Shown here piece after piece: positions 16,297 to 24,192 of a stretch of DNA of 64,000 bases (positions are counted from its first letter, which is position 1; every line of letters begins with the position of its first letter). The position numbers and the translations under genes were made by a program. This stretch comes from Desulfoluna limicola (GTDB taxonomy: Bacteria > Desulfobacterota > Desulfobacteria > Desulfobacterales > Desulfolunaceae): assembly GCF_021654575.1 (NCBI RefSeq), contig NZ_AP024488.1, positions 682,001-746,000 of the forward strand. Reading direction: 5' to 3'. The notes under the pieces are model-generated. The model saw nothing but the letters and a program-made list of their open reading frames with translations, was not told the DNA's origin and made no database searches.

Positions 16297-18053
16297 CAGA
16301 AACGATTAACGCAGAAGTGATATCTGTTTATCCCGATAAGGTAAAGGTTTCTGTAGATGATTTAGATTCATTTCGCTTAGCTGAAGAACATTTGAAGGTA
16401 GGCTCTTATCTCAGAGTTGCTGATAGTGATGATGTAGTTCTTATTGCAGTTATTGATAGTTTTTCAATAGAAGTTAAAGAGACTGGTGATAGGAAATACA
16501 TTATTGAGGCTAGTCCACTTGGGGTTATTAAAGATGAAGTTTTTTTACGTGGAGGGGATTCAATCGCAATTCCCCCCAAAAAAGTAGAGCCAGCGAGAAG
16601 AAGTGAAATTGAGAATATTTATGCGTATGGTTTATCAGGTAAAGAAAAATTTGATTTTTCTGAATTATCGCATAATTCAGGTGTGCGTGTTCCAGTAGAT
16701 GGCGATAGGTTTTTTAATAAACATATTGGGATTGTTGGCTCGACTGGTTCTGGGAAATCAAATACGATTTCAAAAATTCTTCAAAAAGCTATATCCCAGA
16801 AAGATTGTGGTTATGATGGTCTAAATAACTCACATATAATTATTTTTGATATACATGCCGAATATCCGGCGGCATTTCCTGAGTCTAATAAGCTGAGCGT
16901 GGAGGATATTATTCTCCCGTATTGGTTGTTGAATAGTGATGAACTTGAAGAACTGTTTCTGGACTCCGGTGATAATAATAATTATAATCAGTCATCAGTA
17001 TTACGAAGTGTAATTACTCAAAATAAAAGAAAACATAACCCTGGTTTTGATAAAATTTTCTACGATAGTCCGATAAGGTTTGATATTGATGAGGTATTAA
17101 ATGCCTTAATTAATCTTAAAAATGAAACTAAGAATTCCAAGTCATCTGACCGATATATGATTGTTGGCGAGGAAGGCGACTCAGAAGATAGCTCAACAAC
17201 CGTTAATTCTGGCATATATCTGTCTAATGAGGATAAGCTTAATAAATATTTTGAAAAGCTCTATGAGTTTAGGCCGACAAAAAACTCTAATGTAACTAGA
17301 GGTAATTATGCCGATGGTACATTGGATAAATTTATCGCTAGATTTACATCAAAATACAAACAAGATCGTTTACAGTTTATATTCGGTGAAAAATCGAAAA
17401 AGATATCATTTGAATCTACTATCCAGCAGTTTATAGGGTATAAAAATACTGATGAATCAAATGTTACCATAATTGACTTGAGTGGTGTTCCTTTTGAAGT
17501 TTTAAGTATTACTGTTTCTTTGATTGCAAGGTTGCTTTTTGATTTTGGTTATAACTATAAAAGGTATAAAGAATATCAAGGTAATGAACAACATGATATT
17601 CCAATTCTATTAGTTTTAGAAGAAGCGCATAAATATGTACCAAAAAGTGATTTGGCAAGATTTAAAGCGTCCAAAAATTCTATCGAAAGAATAGCTAAAG
17701 AAGGAAGGAAGTATGGGGTGACTTTATTGCTTGCAAGTCAACGCCCATCAGAAATATCAGAAACAATCTTTTCACAGTGTAGCAACTTTGTAGCAATGCG
17801 ACTTACTAACCCAGATGACCAGAACTATGTGCGTCGGATTTTACCTGATACATTTGGAAACTTGACTTCGAATTTATCATCACTTCAAACTGGTGAAGCT
17901 CTATTGATGGGAGATGCTACAATACTTCCCTCATTAGTCAAAATTGATCAAACAGCTCTACCCCCATCTTCTTCGGATATACCTTACTTAAAACTATGGA
18001 AAAAACAATGGTGTGAAGTGGATTTTACCAAGTTTACAGGTCAATGGAAATAA
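16293..18053 (+). CDS. HerA-like hexameric ATPase (DUF87)
   Basis: FtsK/HerA-family DNA translocase of 586 aa. An N-terminal HAS barrel (residues about 1-100) is followed by Walker A G149-STGSGK-S156, Walker B ILLVLEEAHKYV (about 437-449), the SQRPSEISETIFSQCSNFVAMRL motif and C-terminal MGDATILPSLV, the normal HerA order. In archaea HerA works in DNA repair; in bacterial defence islands it pairs with a nuclease or SIR2 effector. It overlaps the upstream nuclease gene by 4 bp and ends the AT-rich island. Confidence 0.92.
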   Translation: MTETINAEVISVYPDKVKVSVDDLDSFRLAEEHLKVGSYLRVADSDDVVLIAVIDSFSIEVKETGDRKYIIEASPLGVIKDEVFLRGGDSIAIPPKKVEPARRSEIENIYAYGLSGKEKFDFSELSHNSGVRVPVDGDRFFNKHIGIVGSTGSGKSNTISKILQKAISQKDCGYDGLNNSHIIIFDIHAEYPAAFPESNKLSVEDIILPYWLLNSDELEELFLDSGDNNNYNQSSVLRSVITQNKRKHNPGFDKIFYDSPIRFDIDEVLNALINLKNETKNSKSSDRYMIVGEEGDSEDSSTTVNSGIYLSNEDKLNKYFEKLYEFRPTKNSNVTRGNYADGTLDKFIARFTSKYKQDRLQFIFGEKSKKISFESTIQQFIGYKNTDESNVTIIDLSGVPFEVLSITVSLIARLLFDFGYNYKRYKEYQGNEQHDIPILLVLEEAHKYVPKSDLARFKASKNSIERIAKEGRKYGVTLLLASQRPSEISETIFSQCSNFVAMRLTNPDDQNYVRRILPDTFGNLTSNLSSLQTGEALLMGDATILPSLVKIDQTALPPSSSDIPYLKLWKKQWCEVDFTKFTGQWK

Positions 18054-18229
18054 TAGTTGCGTGTGATCGAATTTTCATATTTGACAAGCCAATCCTTAGG
18101 GAATTTTAGAGGGTACGTGCCGCGTGTTAAAAGGTGAAGGGTCAAACCTACACATCTGACAAAATGATCCCTTAACCCACACCCTACAGCTTAAGTCCCC
18201 TTCACCCACGGCCCCATCCCTCAGCGAAT

Positions 18230-18530
18230 GTGACCTGCCCGAGGCACGAGGTCTCGTCACATTCGCAACCCGCTTTCAAGGTTTCTCGCTACAGTGGCTT
18301 CGCCCACCTTGCCGCTGGAGGCCTCGTTTTCTCTTGACACAAACAAACTAAACCGATTACTTGATAGATAATTGATCTGCCAGAAGGCAGACGCGCCAGG
18401 GGTCAGGCAAAAAATAAATGTACAACCTTCATAAAGCTGCCGCTGTGATTTGACCAAAGCGCTGCAGCAACCCGCTTTCATGGCTTTTCGCTACAGTGGC
18501 TTCGCCACCCTTGCCGCCTGAGGCGCTTTT
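18230..18530. repeat. Two tandem right-end copies of the mosaic repeat (I and J)
   Basis: Copy I ends near 18320 and copy J near 18524. Each contains CCCGCTTTCA, then CGCTACAGTGGCTTCGCC placed within the AAGGTGG hairpin arm, then CTTGCCGC and a GAGGC end. The remaining space from 18054 to 18840 holds no gene. Confidence 0.75.
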
Positions 18531-18840
18531 TGTATGTTTCGTTTTTGCGCTGGCCCAAGCCGGATATTTCACGAGTCGGGTGCGCTTATATGCAAGGCAT
18601 CAGAGCTGCAGATGTAGTGGTTTACCTCAAAGTTTTGATAACGCAGCAGATGAGTGAACCCGGTTCGCCCGAAGGGTGAGAAAATCTATCAGAAAATTGT
18701 GAATTACATTCCGTACTTTTGAAGTGACTGAATTTCTGACGGCAAAGTCTTGTAATCACGCTCTATTTGTTTTCTCTGGTCGTTTTCTCATGAAATATTC
18801 GGGTTAGTTTAAGACCATTCAAACACCCACGAGACTTCAA

Positions 18841-18897
18841 GCCACGAAGGCCTGATCATTTCCCCTATGGAGGAGATGTGGCCCCGTGGCTTTTTTT
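18841..18897 (+). promoter_or_regulatory. Leader terminator-like hairpin (candidate attenuator or riboswitch platform)
   Basis: GCCACG (18841-18846) pairs with CGTGGC (18885-18890). Nested inside, GGCC (18849-18852) pairs with GGCC (18880-18883), and CATTTCC-CC pairs with GG-GGAGATG around a TAT loop. Seven T follow directly (18891-18897), and GGAGGTGAG-ATG comes 8 nt later. A terminator this close to the start codon fits transcriptional attenuation. The GGAGGA...GGCCCC part recalls the Moco riboswitch, but this is unproven. Confidence 0.6.
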
Positions 18898-18912
18898 ATT
18901 TTTGGAGGTGAG

Positions 18913-20034
18913 ATGAGGTTTACTATGCGTCGATTGGCTGGCTTTTTGGTTCTTTTCTTGATGATGGTGGTTCCGGTTCAGGCGGGAGTTAAGGTGACGG
19001 ATGCCTCAGGCAGGGAGCACAGGTTTTCATCTGAGGTTACGCGGTTTATCTGTTCCGGTGCGGGGTGTCTTCGGTTGGCGACGTACCTTCAGGCCCAGGA
19101 GCTGGTGGTGGCCGTGGATGATATTGAGTCGCGGCGTACCCGGTTTAATTCCCGGCCTTACTCCTTGGCCAACCCTTTCTTTAAAGACCTTCCCATCTTT
19201 GGCGGGTTTCGGGGGCGGGACAACCCGGAAAAAATTTTGGGGCTTTCCCCGCAGCCCCAGGTGATTTTTAAGACCTACCCGGCGTCGGGCACGAACCCAG
19301 TGATGTTGGAAAATAAGACAGGCATTCCCGTGGTGGCCCTGGAGTTCGGGGACCTGTATCGGAATCGGGGCGACTTTTTTGAGGCCCTGACCATCATGGG
19401 TGAGGTGCTGGGCCGCCAGGAGAGGGCGCGGGAGGTGATCGCTTTTTTTGAAAACGAGATTGCGGATCTGGATGCTCGAACTAAGGGGATTGCCCCTGCA
19501 GACCGGCGGAGCTGCTTTGTGGGGGGCATCGCCTTTCGGGGGCCGCATGGCTTTACCTCCACCGAGCCCTGGTACCCGCCGTTTCAGTTTGTCCATGGAA
19601 AGAACATCGCCTGCCCAGGGCCGGGCGGCCCCCAGCTTCGCCACAGCCTCTTCTCCAAAGAGCAGCTCCTGACCCGTGACCCCGAGATTCTCTTTCTGGA
19701 TCTCTCCACCCTTCAGATGGGCAAAGGGCAGGGGGGCCTCCACGAGCTGATGACCGACCCCATCTATCAGGAGCTCACCGCCGTGAAGACCGGCAAGGTC
19801 TTCGGCGTCCTCCCCTACAACTGGTACACCCAGAACATGGGCTCCATCCTGGCCGATGCCTGGTTCATAGGAAAGACCCTCTACCCCGACCAATTCAAGG
19901 GCATCGACCCCGCAAAAAAAGCCGATGAGATTTACTCTTTCCTTGTCTCTGCCCCTGTCTTCGGCCCCATGAACGAAGCCTTCGGAAACATGGCGTTCAG
20001 GGCGGTTAAGTTACAGGCCAAGGACTCTAAATAA
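18913..20034 (+). CDS. FecB/BtuF-type ABC transporter substrate-binding protein
   Basis: Periplasmic binding protein of 373 aa with a signal peptide (residues about 4-26, ending VQAG). Two Rossmann lobes of the TroA/BtuF class follow: CSGAGCLRLATYL in the first lobe, then IFKTYPASGTN, and the second lobe with GKVFGVLPYNWYTQNMGSILADAW. It would deliver a metal chelate or other cofactor-like ligand to the permease encoded next. The ligand is not evident. GGAGGTGAG directly before this ATG sets the start. A terminator-like hairpin lies in its leader. Confidence 0.9.
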   Translation: MRFTMRRLAGFLVLFLMMVVPVQAGVKVTDASGREHRFSSEVTRFICSGAGCLRLATYLQAQELVVAVDDIESRRTRFNSRPYSLANPFFKDLPIFGGFRGRDNPEKILGLSPQPQVIFKTYPASGTNPVMLENKTGIPVVALEFGDLYRNRGDFFEALTIMGEVLGRQERAREVIAFFENEIADLDARTKGIAPADRRSCFVGGIAFRGPHGFTSTEPWYPPFQFVHGKNIACPGPGGPQLRHSLFSKEQLLTRDPEILFLDLSTLQMGKGQGGLHELMTDPIYQELTAVKTGKVFGVLPYNWYTQNMGSILADAWFIGKTLYPDQFKGIDPAKKADEIYSFLVSAPVFGPMNEAFGNMAFRAVKLQAKDSK

Positions 20035-20035
20035 C

Positions 20036-20240
20036 AGCCTCCGGCGGCGAGGTGGAGCCACCTCGAAAGCGGGTTACCCTTGCGCTTTGTCCCTCGTTCC
20101 TCGGGCCAAATCGCAAGGGTGTTCGACTCGGGCTTCGCCCGATACAGACGCTGTCGGTATGCACACATGGATCCCCGGTCATTCGGCCCTTTAAAAACCG
20201 TCGTTTCTACATAAGGCCCCATCCTTCATAGGGACTCGCA
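20036..20240. repeat. Mosaic intergenic repeat, left end (copy K1)
   Basis: GCCTCCGGCGG, the CGAGGTGGAGCCACCTCG hairpin, CTCGTTCCTCGGG, and a CGGGCTTCGCCCG hairpin. It starts directly after the binding-protein stop codon. Confidence 0.85.
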
Positions 20241-20278
20241 TATCTGACAGCCGGGGAAGACGGAATAAAAAAAGTTTC

Positions 20279-20469
20279 TATTCAGCATGTGTTTGCCTTC
20301 GGTTGGCCTGCCGGGGTCAAACTATTGCCTGTTTTTAATATGACGGGTTTGCCATGCAGTCATTGGTCGATTTGACAAAAACCTACGCGGCTGACCTCAC
20401 CCCGAGGTACGAGGGGTGAGGTCAGTCGCAACCTGGGGTCCAGGGGATCATCCCCTGGCCGCCGGAGGC
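20279..20469. repeat. Mosaic intergenic repeat (copy K2), ends as a ribosome binding site
   Basis: Left: TTTCTATTCAGC and a type II end (GGCCTGCCGGGG). Right: CCAGGGGATCATCCCCTGG plus CCGCCGGAGGC. The terminal GGAGG (20464-20468) is 8 nt before the permease ATG. Confidence 0.8.
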
Positions 20470-20476
20470 TCTTTTT

Positions 20477-21541
20477 ATGCATTTTGATGGTGGTGTGATG
20501 CTGGCGGATTACAGACGCTACACGAGGCACAAGCAGGTGTTTCTCTGCTTTCTTATTGTGGGTCTGGTTCTGGCGGTGATGTCAAGCATTTCGGTGGGGG
20601 CGGTTGCTATCTCTCTACCGGATCTCTTTGCGGTGCTTACGAACAACGCGCCTTCAAGGCGGTTGGAACTTATTGTGTACAGCATTCGTTTGCCCCAGAC
20701 CCTTACGGCGGTGGTGGCGGGGGCGGGACTTGCCGGGGCCGGGACGGTGATGCAGTCGGTGTTGAGAAACCCTCTGGCCTCGCCGTTTACCCTTGGGATC
20801 TCCCATGCGGCGGCCTTTGGTGCGGCTTTGTCTGTTATGGTTCTTGGCTCGGGGACCATGGGTTCGGCTTTGGGGGATGCTGTGTCCATCACCAGCCCGG
20901 TGCTTACCCTTGCCTCTGCCTTTGCTTTTGCCATGGGCACGGCGTGTCTCATCACCTTTATTGCCCGAACGCGTGGGGCATCGCCTGAGGTGATGGTGCT
21001 TACCGGGGTGGCGTTGGGGGCGTTGTTCACCGCAGGCACCATGCTTCTTCAGTTCTTTGCAGACGACGTGCAGCTGGCCGCCATGGTGTTCTGGACATTC
21101 GGAGACGTGGCCCGCACGGACTGGAGCGATCTGGTTATTCTCTCTGTGGTCACCGCCGGGCTTCTGGGGTTTCACCTGATGAATTCATTAAACTACAACG
21201 CCATGGACGTGGGGGATGAGACGGCCCATGGCCTTGGGGTCCGCGTGGCAAGGGTGAGGCTTATGGGTATGATGGCGGCCTCTCTGGTGACGTCGGTGAT
21301 CATCTCCTTTGTGGGGATCATCGGGTTCATAGGCCTTGTGGCCCCCCACATGGTGCGTCAGATCATCGGAGACGATCACCGGTTTCTGCTTCCCGCGTCT
21401 ATTTTAGCGGGGGCGTTGATTTTGTTGATGTCGGACATGGCGGCTCGGTTGGTGTTGCTTCCCCACGTGCTTCCTGTCTCCATCTTTACAGCGTTTTTAG
21501 GAGCCCCGGTGTTCATCGGGCTCATCTTGAGGAGGAGGTAA
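20477..21541 (+). CDS. FecCD-type ABC transporter permease
   Basis: Inner-membrane permease of 354 aa in the BtuC/FecCD family, with about ten hydrophobic helices. Family signatures are visible: RLPQTLTAVVAGAGLAGAGTVMQSVLRNPLASPFTLGISHAAAFGAAL, and the cytoplasmic coupling segment GVRVARVRLMG followed by IGFIGLVAPHMVRQIIGDDHRFLLPAS. The start uses the GGAGG supplied by the end of repeat K2; an internal ATG 7 codons later is possible. It lies 2 bp upstream of the ATPase gene. Confidence 0.94.
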   Translation: MHFDGGVMLADYRRYTRHKQVFLCFLIVGLVLAVMSSISVGAVAISLPDLFAVLTNNAPSRRLELIVYSIRLPQTLTAVVAGAGLAGAGTVMQSVLRNPLASPFTLGISHAAAFGAALSVMVLGSGTMGSALGDAVSITSPVLTLASAFAFAMGTACLITFIARTRGASPEVMVLTGVALGALFTAGTMLLQFFADDVQLAAMVFWTFGDVARTDWSDLVILSVVTAGLLGFHLMNSLNYNAMDVGDETAHGLGVRVARVRLMGMMAASLVTSVIISFVGIIGFIGLVAPHMVRQIIGDDHRFLLPASILAGALILLMSDMAARLVLLPHVLPVSIFTAFLGAPVFIGLILRRR

Positions 21542-21543
21542 CC

Positions 21544-22311
21544 ATGGCCCTTGACGTCGACAGGTTGTGCTTTGCACGGGGATCTCAGGAGATTCTTGAT
21601 GAGATCAGTTTTGCCGCCAAGCCAGGCGAGATTACCGTTATTCTGGGCCCCAACGGCGTGGGCAAGACCACGCTGTTAAAATGCCTGAACCGAATCCTCG
21701 CCCCTTCCAGGGGGGAGGTTCGGATTAAAGGAAGAGACACTGGTCGCATGGCACCCCGCCAGATTGCCCGACACATCGCCTACGTGGCCCAGCAAAGCGA
21801 AACAGCCCACATCACGGCCTTTGATGCCATTCTCCTGGGACGAAAGCCCCACATGGGAATGCTGCCAAGGCCTGAAGACCTCGAAAAAGTCGATGCCGTC
21901 ATCACCCACCTCGGCCTTGAAGATCTGAGCCTCAAGCCCCTGACCCGCATGAGCGGGGGAGAGCTTCAGAAGGTCTGTATCGCACGGGCCCTGGCCCAGG
22001 AGACGGACATCCTGCTGATGGACGAACCCACCGCCAGCCTCGATCTCAAAAACGAGATGCGGATTCTGAGCCTGATCCGGCACATCGTCGAAGACCACCA
22101 CATGGCAGCTGTCATCACCATGCACGACCTCAATGCCGCCCTGCGCTACGGCCACCGGTTCCTCTTTCTAAAGGACGGCCGCCTCCACGCCACCGGGGCC
22201 ATCAACGAGGTCACGCCAGCGATGATCAGCGAGGTCTACGGCATGAACGTCGAAATTCTCCACCACAACGGACTGCCCCTGGTGGTGCCGGTGGATTCGC
22301 GTGCCGCGTGA
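21544..22311 (+). CDS. ABC transporter ATP-binding protein (FecE/BtuD type)
   Basis: ATPase of 255 aa that powers the FecCD-type importer. Walker A GPNGVGKTT (35-43), Q-loop near YVAQQSE, signature MSGGELQK near 138, Walker B ILLMDEPTASLD (about 157-168) and the H-loop TMHDLNAALRYG are all intact. GGAGGAGGTAACC precedes the ATG, and the permease stop is 2 bp upstream, so the two genes are co-translated. Confidence 0.95.
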   Translation: MALDVDRLCFARGSQEILDEISFAAKPGEITVILGPNGVGKTTLLKCLNRILAPSRGEVRIKGRDTGRMAPRQIARHIAYVAQQSETAHITAFDAILLGRKPHMGMLPRPEDLEKVDAVITHLGLEDLSLKPLTRMSGGELQKVCIARALAQETDILLMDEPTASLDLKNEMRILSLIRHIVEDHHMAAVITMHDLNAALRYGHRFLFLKDGRLHATGAINEVTPAMISEVYGMNVEILHHNGLPLVVPVDSRAA

Positions 22312-22317
22312 AAACAA

Positions 22318-22430
22318 GCCTCCGGCGGCGAGGTGAGCCACCTCGAAAGCTGGTTGGCCTTGCGCTTTGACCCTCGTACCTCGGGTCAAAGCGCAAGGCC
22401 CTTCGGCTCGGGCTTCGCCCGACATCAAAG
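22318..22430. repeat. Mosaic intergenic repeat, left end (copy L1)
   Basis: GCCTCCGGCGG, the GAGGTGAGCCACCTC hairpin, CTCGTACCTCGGG and CGGGCTTCGCCCG. It begins 6 bp after the ATPase stop codon. Confidence 0.85.
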
Positions 22431-22499
22431 CTTCCGGTTTGTGCGTACAGACTCACAAGTTTTAAAATGACTGGGTATGCTTTCGTGATGTGCATTACC

Positions 22500-22746
22500 A
22501 GCTTTAAGTTCCGTGCTTCTGGCGGGCAGGGGATGATCCACTGCACCCCAGGTTTGCGAATGCTCCGTCCCCTCGTTCCTCGGGGGCGTCACATTCGCTG
22601 ACGGGCTGCGCCCGTGGCTACGGTGACGGTTGTAGCCCCCTTTTCCCTCAGCCCCTGCGGACTGAGGGGAAAGGGGGTGAAAAGGTTTTAAAACCTGTTT
22701 GTCCAACTTTTCAAAAGTTTGGCCTCCGGCAGGGCCGCCGGAGGCA
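22500..22746. repeat. Mosaic intergenic repeat, type II right end with hairpin (copy L2)
   Basis: Contains CCTCGTTCCTCGGGG, ACGGGCTGCGCCCGT, a 16-bp hairpin (22636-22651 with 22662-22677), AACTTTTCAAAAGTTTGG and CCGCCGGAGGC at 22736-22746. Confidence 0.85.
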
Positions 22747-22773
22747 TGAATAAATTTGATCAAAAGGAGATCA

Positions 22774-23298
22774 ATGATAATGGAAAATATGAATTGGCCT
22801 GACATGGTTCTGACACCCATTGGCCGGGTGGTGAGTTCATTGGATTTGCCGAGTTTGAAGGTGGGAAAAAAGAGCGATGAGTTGGAACCTTCCAGGGGGG
22901 ATGTCCGGGGGGAGTATGACAAGATCAAGGAGCTGGAGTCCGCCATCGAGCTCTTTGATGATCAGAGTGAAAGGCTCCACGGCATCGAGGCGTTTTCGCA
23001 CATTGTGGTGGTTTACTGGCCTCATCTCATCAAGCCCGAAGACCGACAGCTGACCCAGGTCCACCCCATGGGCAACCGGGAGATTCCCAAGCAGGGGATC
23101 TTCGCCACCTGCAGCCCGGTGCGCCCCAACCCGGTGCTTATCTCCGTGGTCCGGCTTTTGTCCCGGCATGGAAACACCCTTAACGTGAAAGGGTTTGAGG
23201 CGGTCAATAACAGCCCTGTGATTGATATCAAGCCCTGCTCGCCACACTATTTTCACGCAGAAAACATGGTGATTCCGGACTGGATGCCTGGAAGGTGA
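22774..23298 (+). CDS. TsaA/TrmO-family SAM-dependent methyltransferase-like protein
   Basis: Single-domain protein of 174 aa in the TsaA (YaeB/TrmO, VirR-like) family, whose E. coli member methylates N6-threonylcarbamoyladenosine in tRNA. Signatures: an N-terminal PIGRVVS strand, HGIEAFSHIVVVYWPH, and GIFATCSPVRPNPVLISVVRLL. It lacks the longer C-terminal domain of E. coli TrmO. Homologues often sit next to metal or molybdenum-related importers in anaerobes, so its place 460 bp after the importer may be functional (inference). AAGGAG lies 4 nt before this ATG; ATG 22780 is possible. Confidence 0.85.
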   Translation: MIMENMNWPDMVLTPIGRVVSSLDLPSLKVGKKSDELEPSRGDVRGEYDKIKELESAIELFDDQSERLHGIEAFSHIVVVYWPHLIKPEDRQLTQVHPMGNREIPKQGIFATCSPVRPNPVLISVVRLLSRHGNTLNVKGFEAVNNSPVIDIKPCSPHYFHAENMVIPDWMPGR

Positions 23299-23335
23299 TC
23301 AGTGGGGTTGGGGGAATTAACGTTACAAAAAGGGA

Positions 23336-23420
23336 TGCCTCCTGCGGCAAGGGTGGCGAATCCACTGTAGCGAAAAACCTTGAAAGCTTATTGCTGCAGC
23401 GCTTTAGCCCTTGTTGATCG
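23336..23420. repeat. Mosaic intergenic repeat, left end (copy M)
   Basis: GCCTCCTGCGGCAAGGGTGG with the inserted CGAATCCACTGTAGCG segment, the complement of the insert in copies I and J. A CACGAAGATCACGAAG repeat pair follows (23440-23530). No gene lies between 23299 and 23662. Confidence 0.75.
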
Positions 23421-23662
23421 GGGCAAAAAAGGTCTTATGAACCACGAAGATCACGAAGAGAAACAAAAGAGAGCTCTCTTGCATTTGCGGCGACGCCGCC
23501 TTCGTGCTCTTCGTGTCCTTCGTGGTAGAAAATCAATCTGTCATTCTGTCATTCGGTTTGAATCGACCGTCCCTCTGGCGAGGGTGGGCGGCGATGGGTG
23601 TTCGTTCTTTTTGTCAGGGGTAGGGTGCTTTACCCTTTCTATCCCGGGCTATCCCCCATGGT

Positions 23663-24175
23663 TCACGATTCGAGCGCTTTTGTATATACTGCAAACATAT
23701 GCTGATGCGCGTGCTCGATGTTCTCTCTTTTCGCATCAATGGATTCCAATACCCACTCTTTGCCGATGGCCGGGAAATAGACATCCGCTTCAAACTCTTC
23801 GAAGATATGCGTGACATAGAGTTTGGCTGCAATGGGTAAAAACTGCTCATAGATTGACGCACCGCCGATAACGAATACTTTTTTCTCGTTGGCCGGGTCT
23901 AAAGATTTCGCAATCTCCAGGGTCTCTTCGATGCTGCCGGCAACGGAAACGCCCTCGTGGGAGAAGGCTTTGTTCCGGGTGATCACGATGTTGTCTCTGT
24001 AAGGCAGGGGGCCGTTGGGCAGTGAAAAAAAGGTTTTCCGGCCCATGATGACAATGTGGTCCTTGGTGGTTCTTTTAAAATACGCCAAATCGGGTTTGAT
24101 ATGGCATAACAGGTCATTGTCCAGCCCGATTTCATTTTGTTTTCCCATGGCTACAATGATGTGAACTTCTTTCAT
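23663..24175 (-). CDS. folA: Dihydrofolate reductase
   Basis: DHFR of 170 aa that regenerates tetrahydrofolate from the dihydrofolate made by thymidylate synthase. Visible: IIVAMGKQNEIGLDNDLLCHIKPDL (substrate loop, acidic D in PDLAYFK), VIMGRKTF (NADPH site), and VFVIGGASIYEQFLP. It sits 14 bp after thyA as a two-gene operon. Two adjacent ATGs exist; AGGAG favours the second. Confidence 0.94.
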   Translation of the reverse strand: MKEVHIIVAMGKQNEIGLDNDLLCHIKPDLAYFKRTTKDHIVIMGRKTFFSLPNGPLPYRDNIVITRNKAFSHEGVSVAGSIEETLEIAKSLDPANEKKVFVIGGASIYEQFLPIAAKLYVTHIFEEFEADVYFPAIGKEWVLESIDAKRENIEHAHQHMFAVYTKALES

Positions 24176-24192
24176 CATGACTCCTATTCGGG

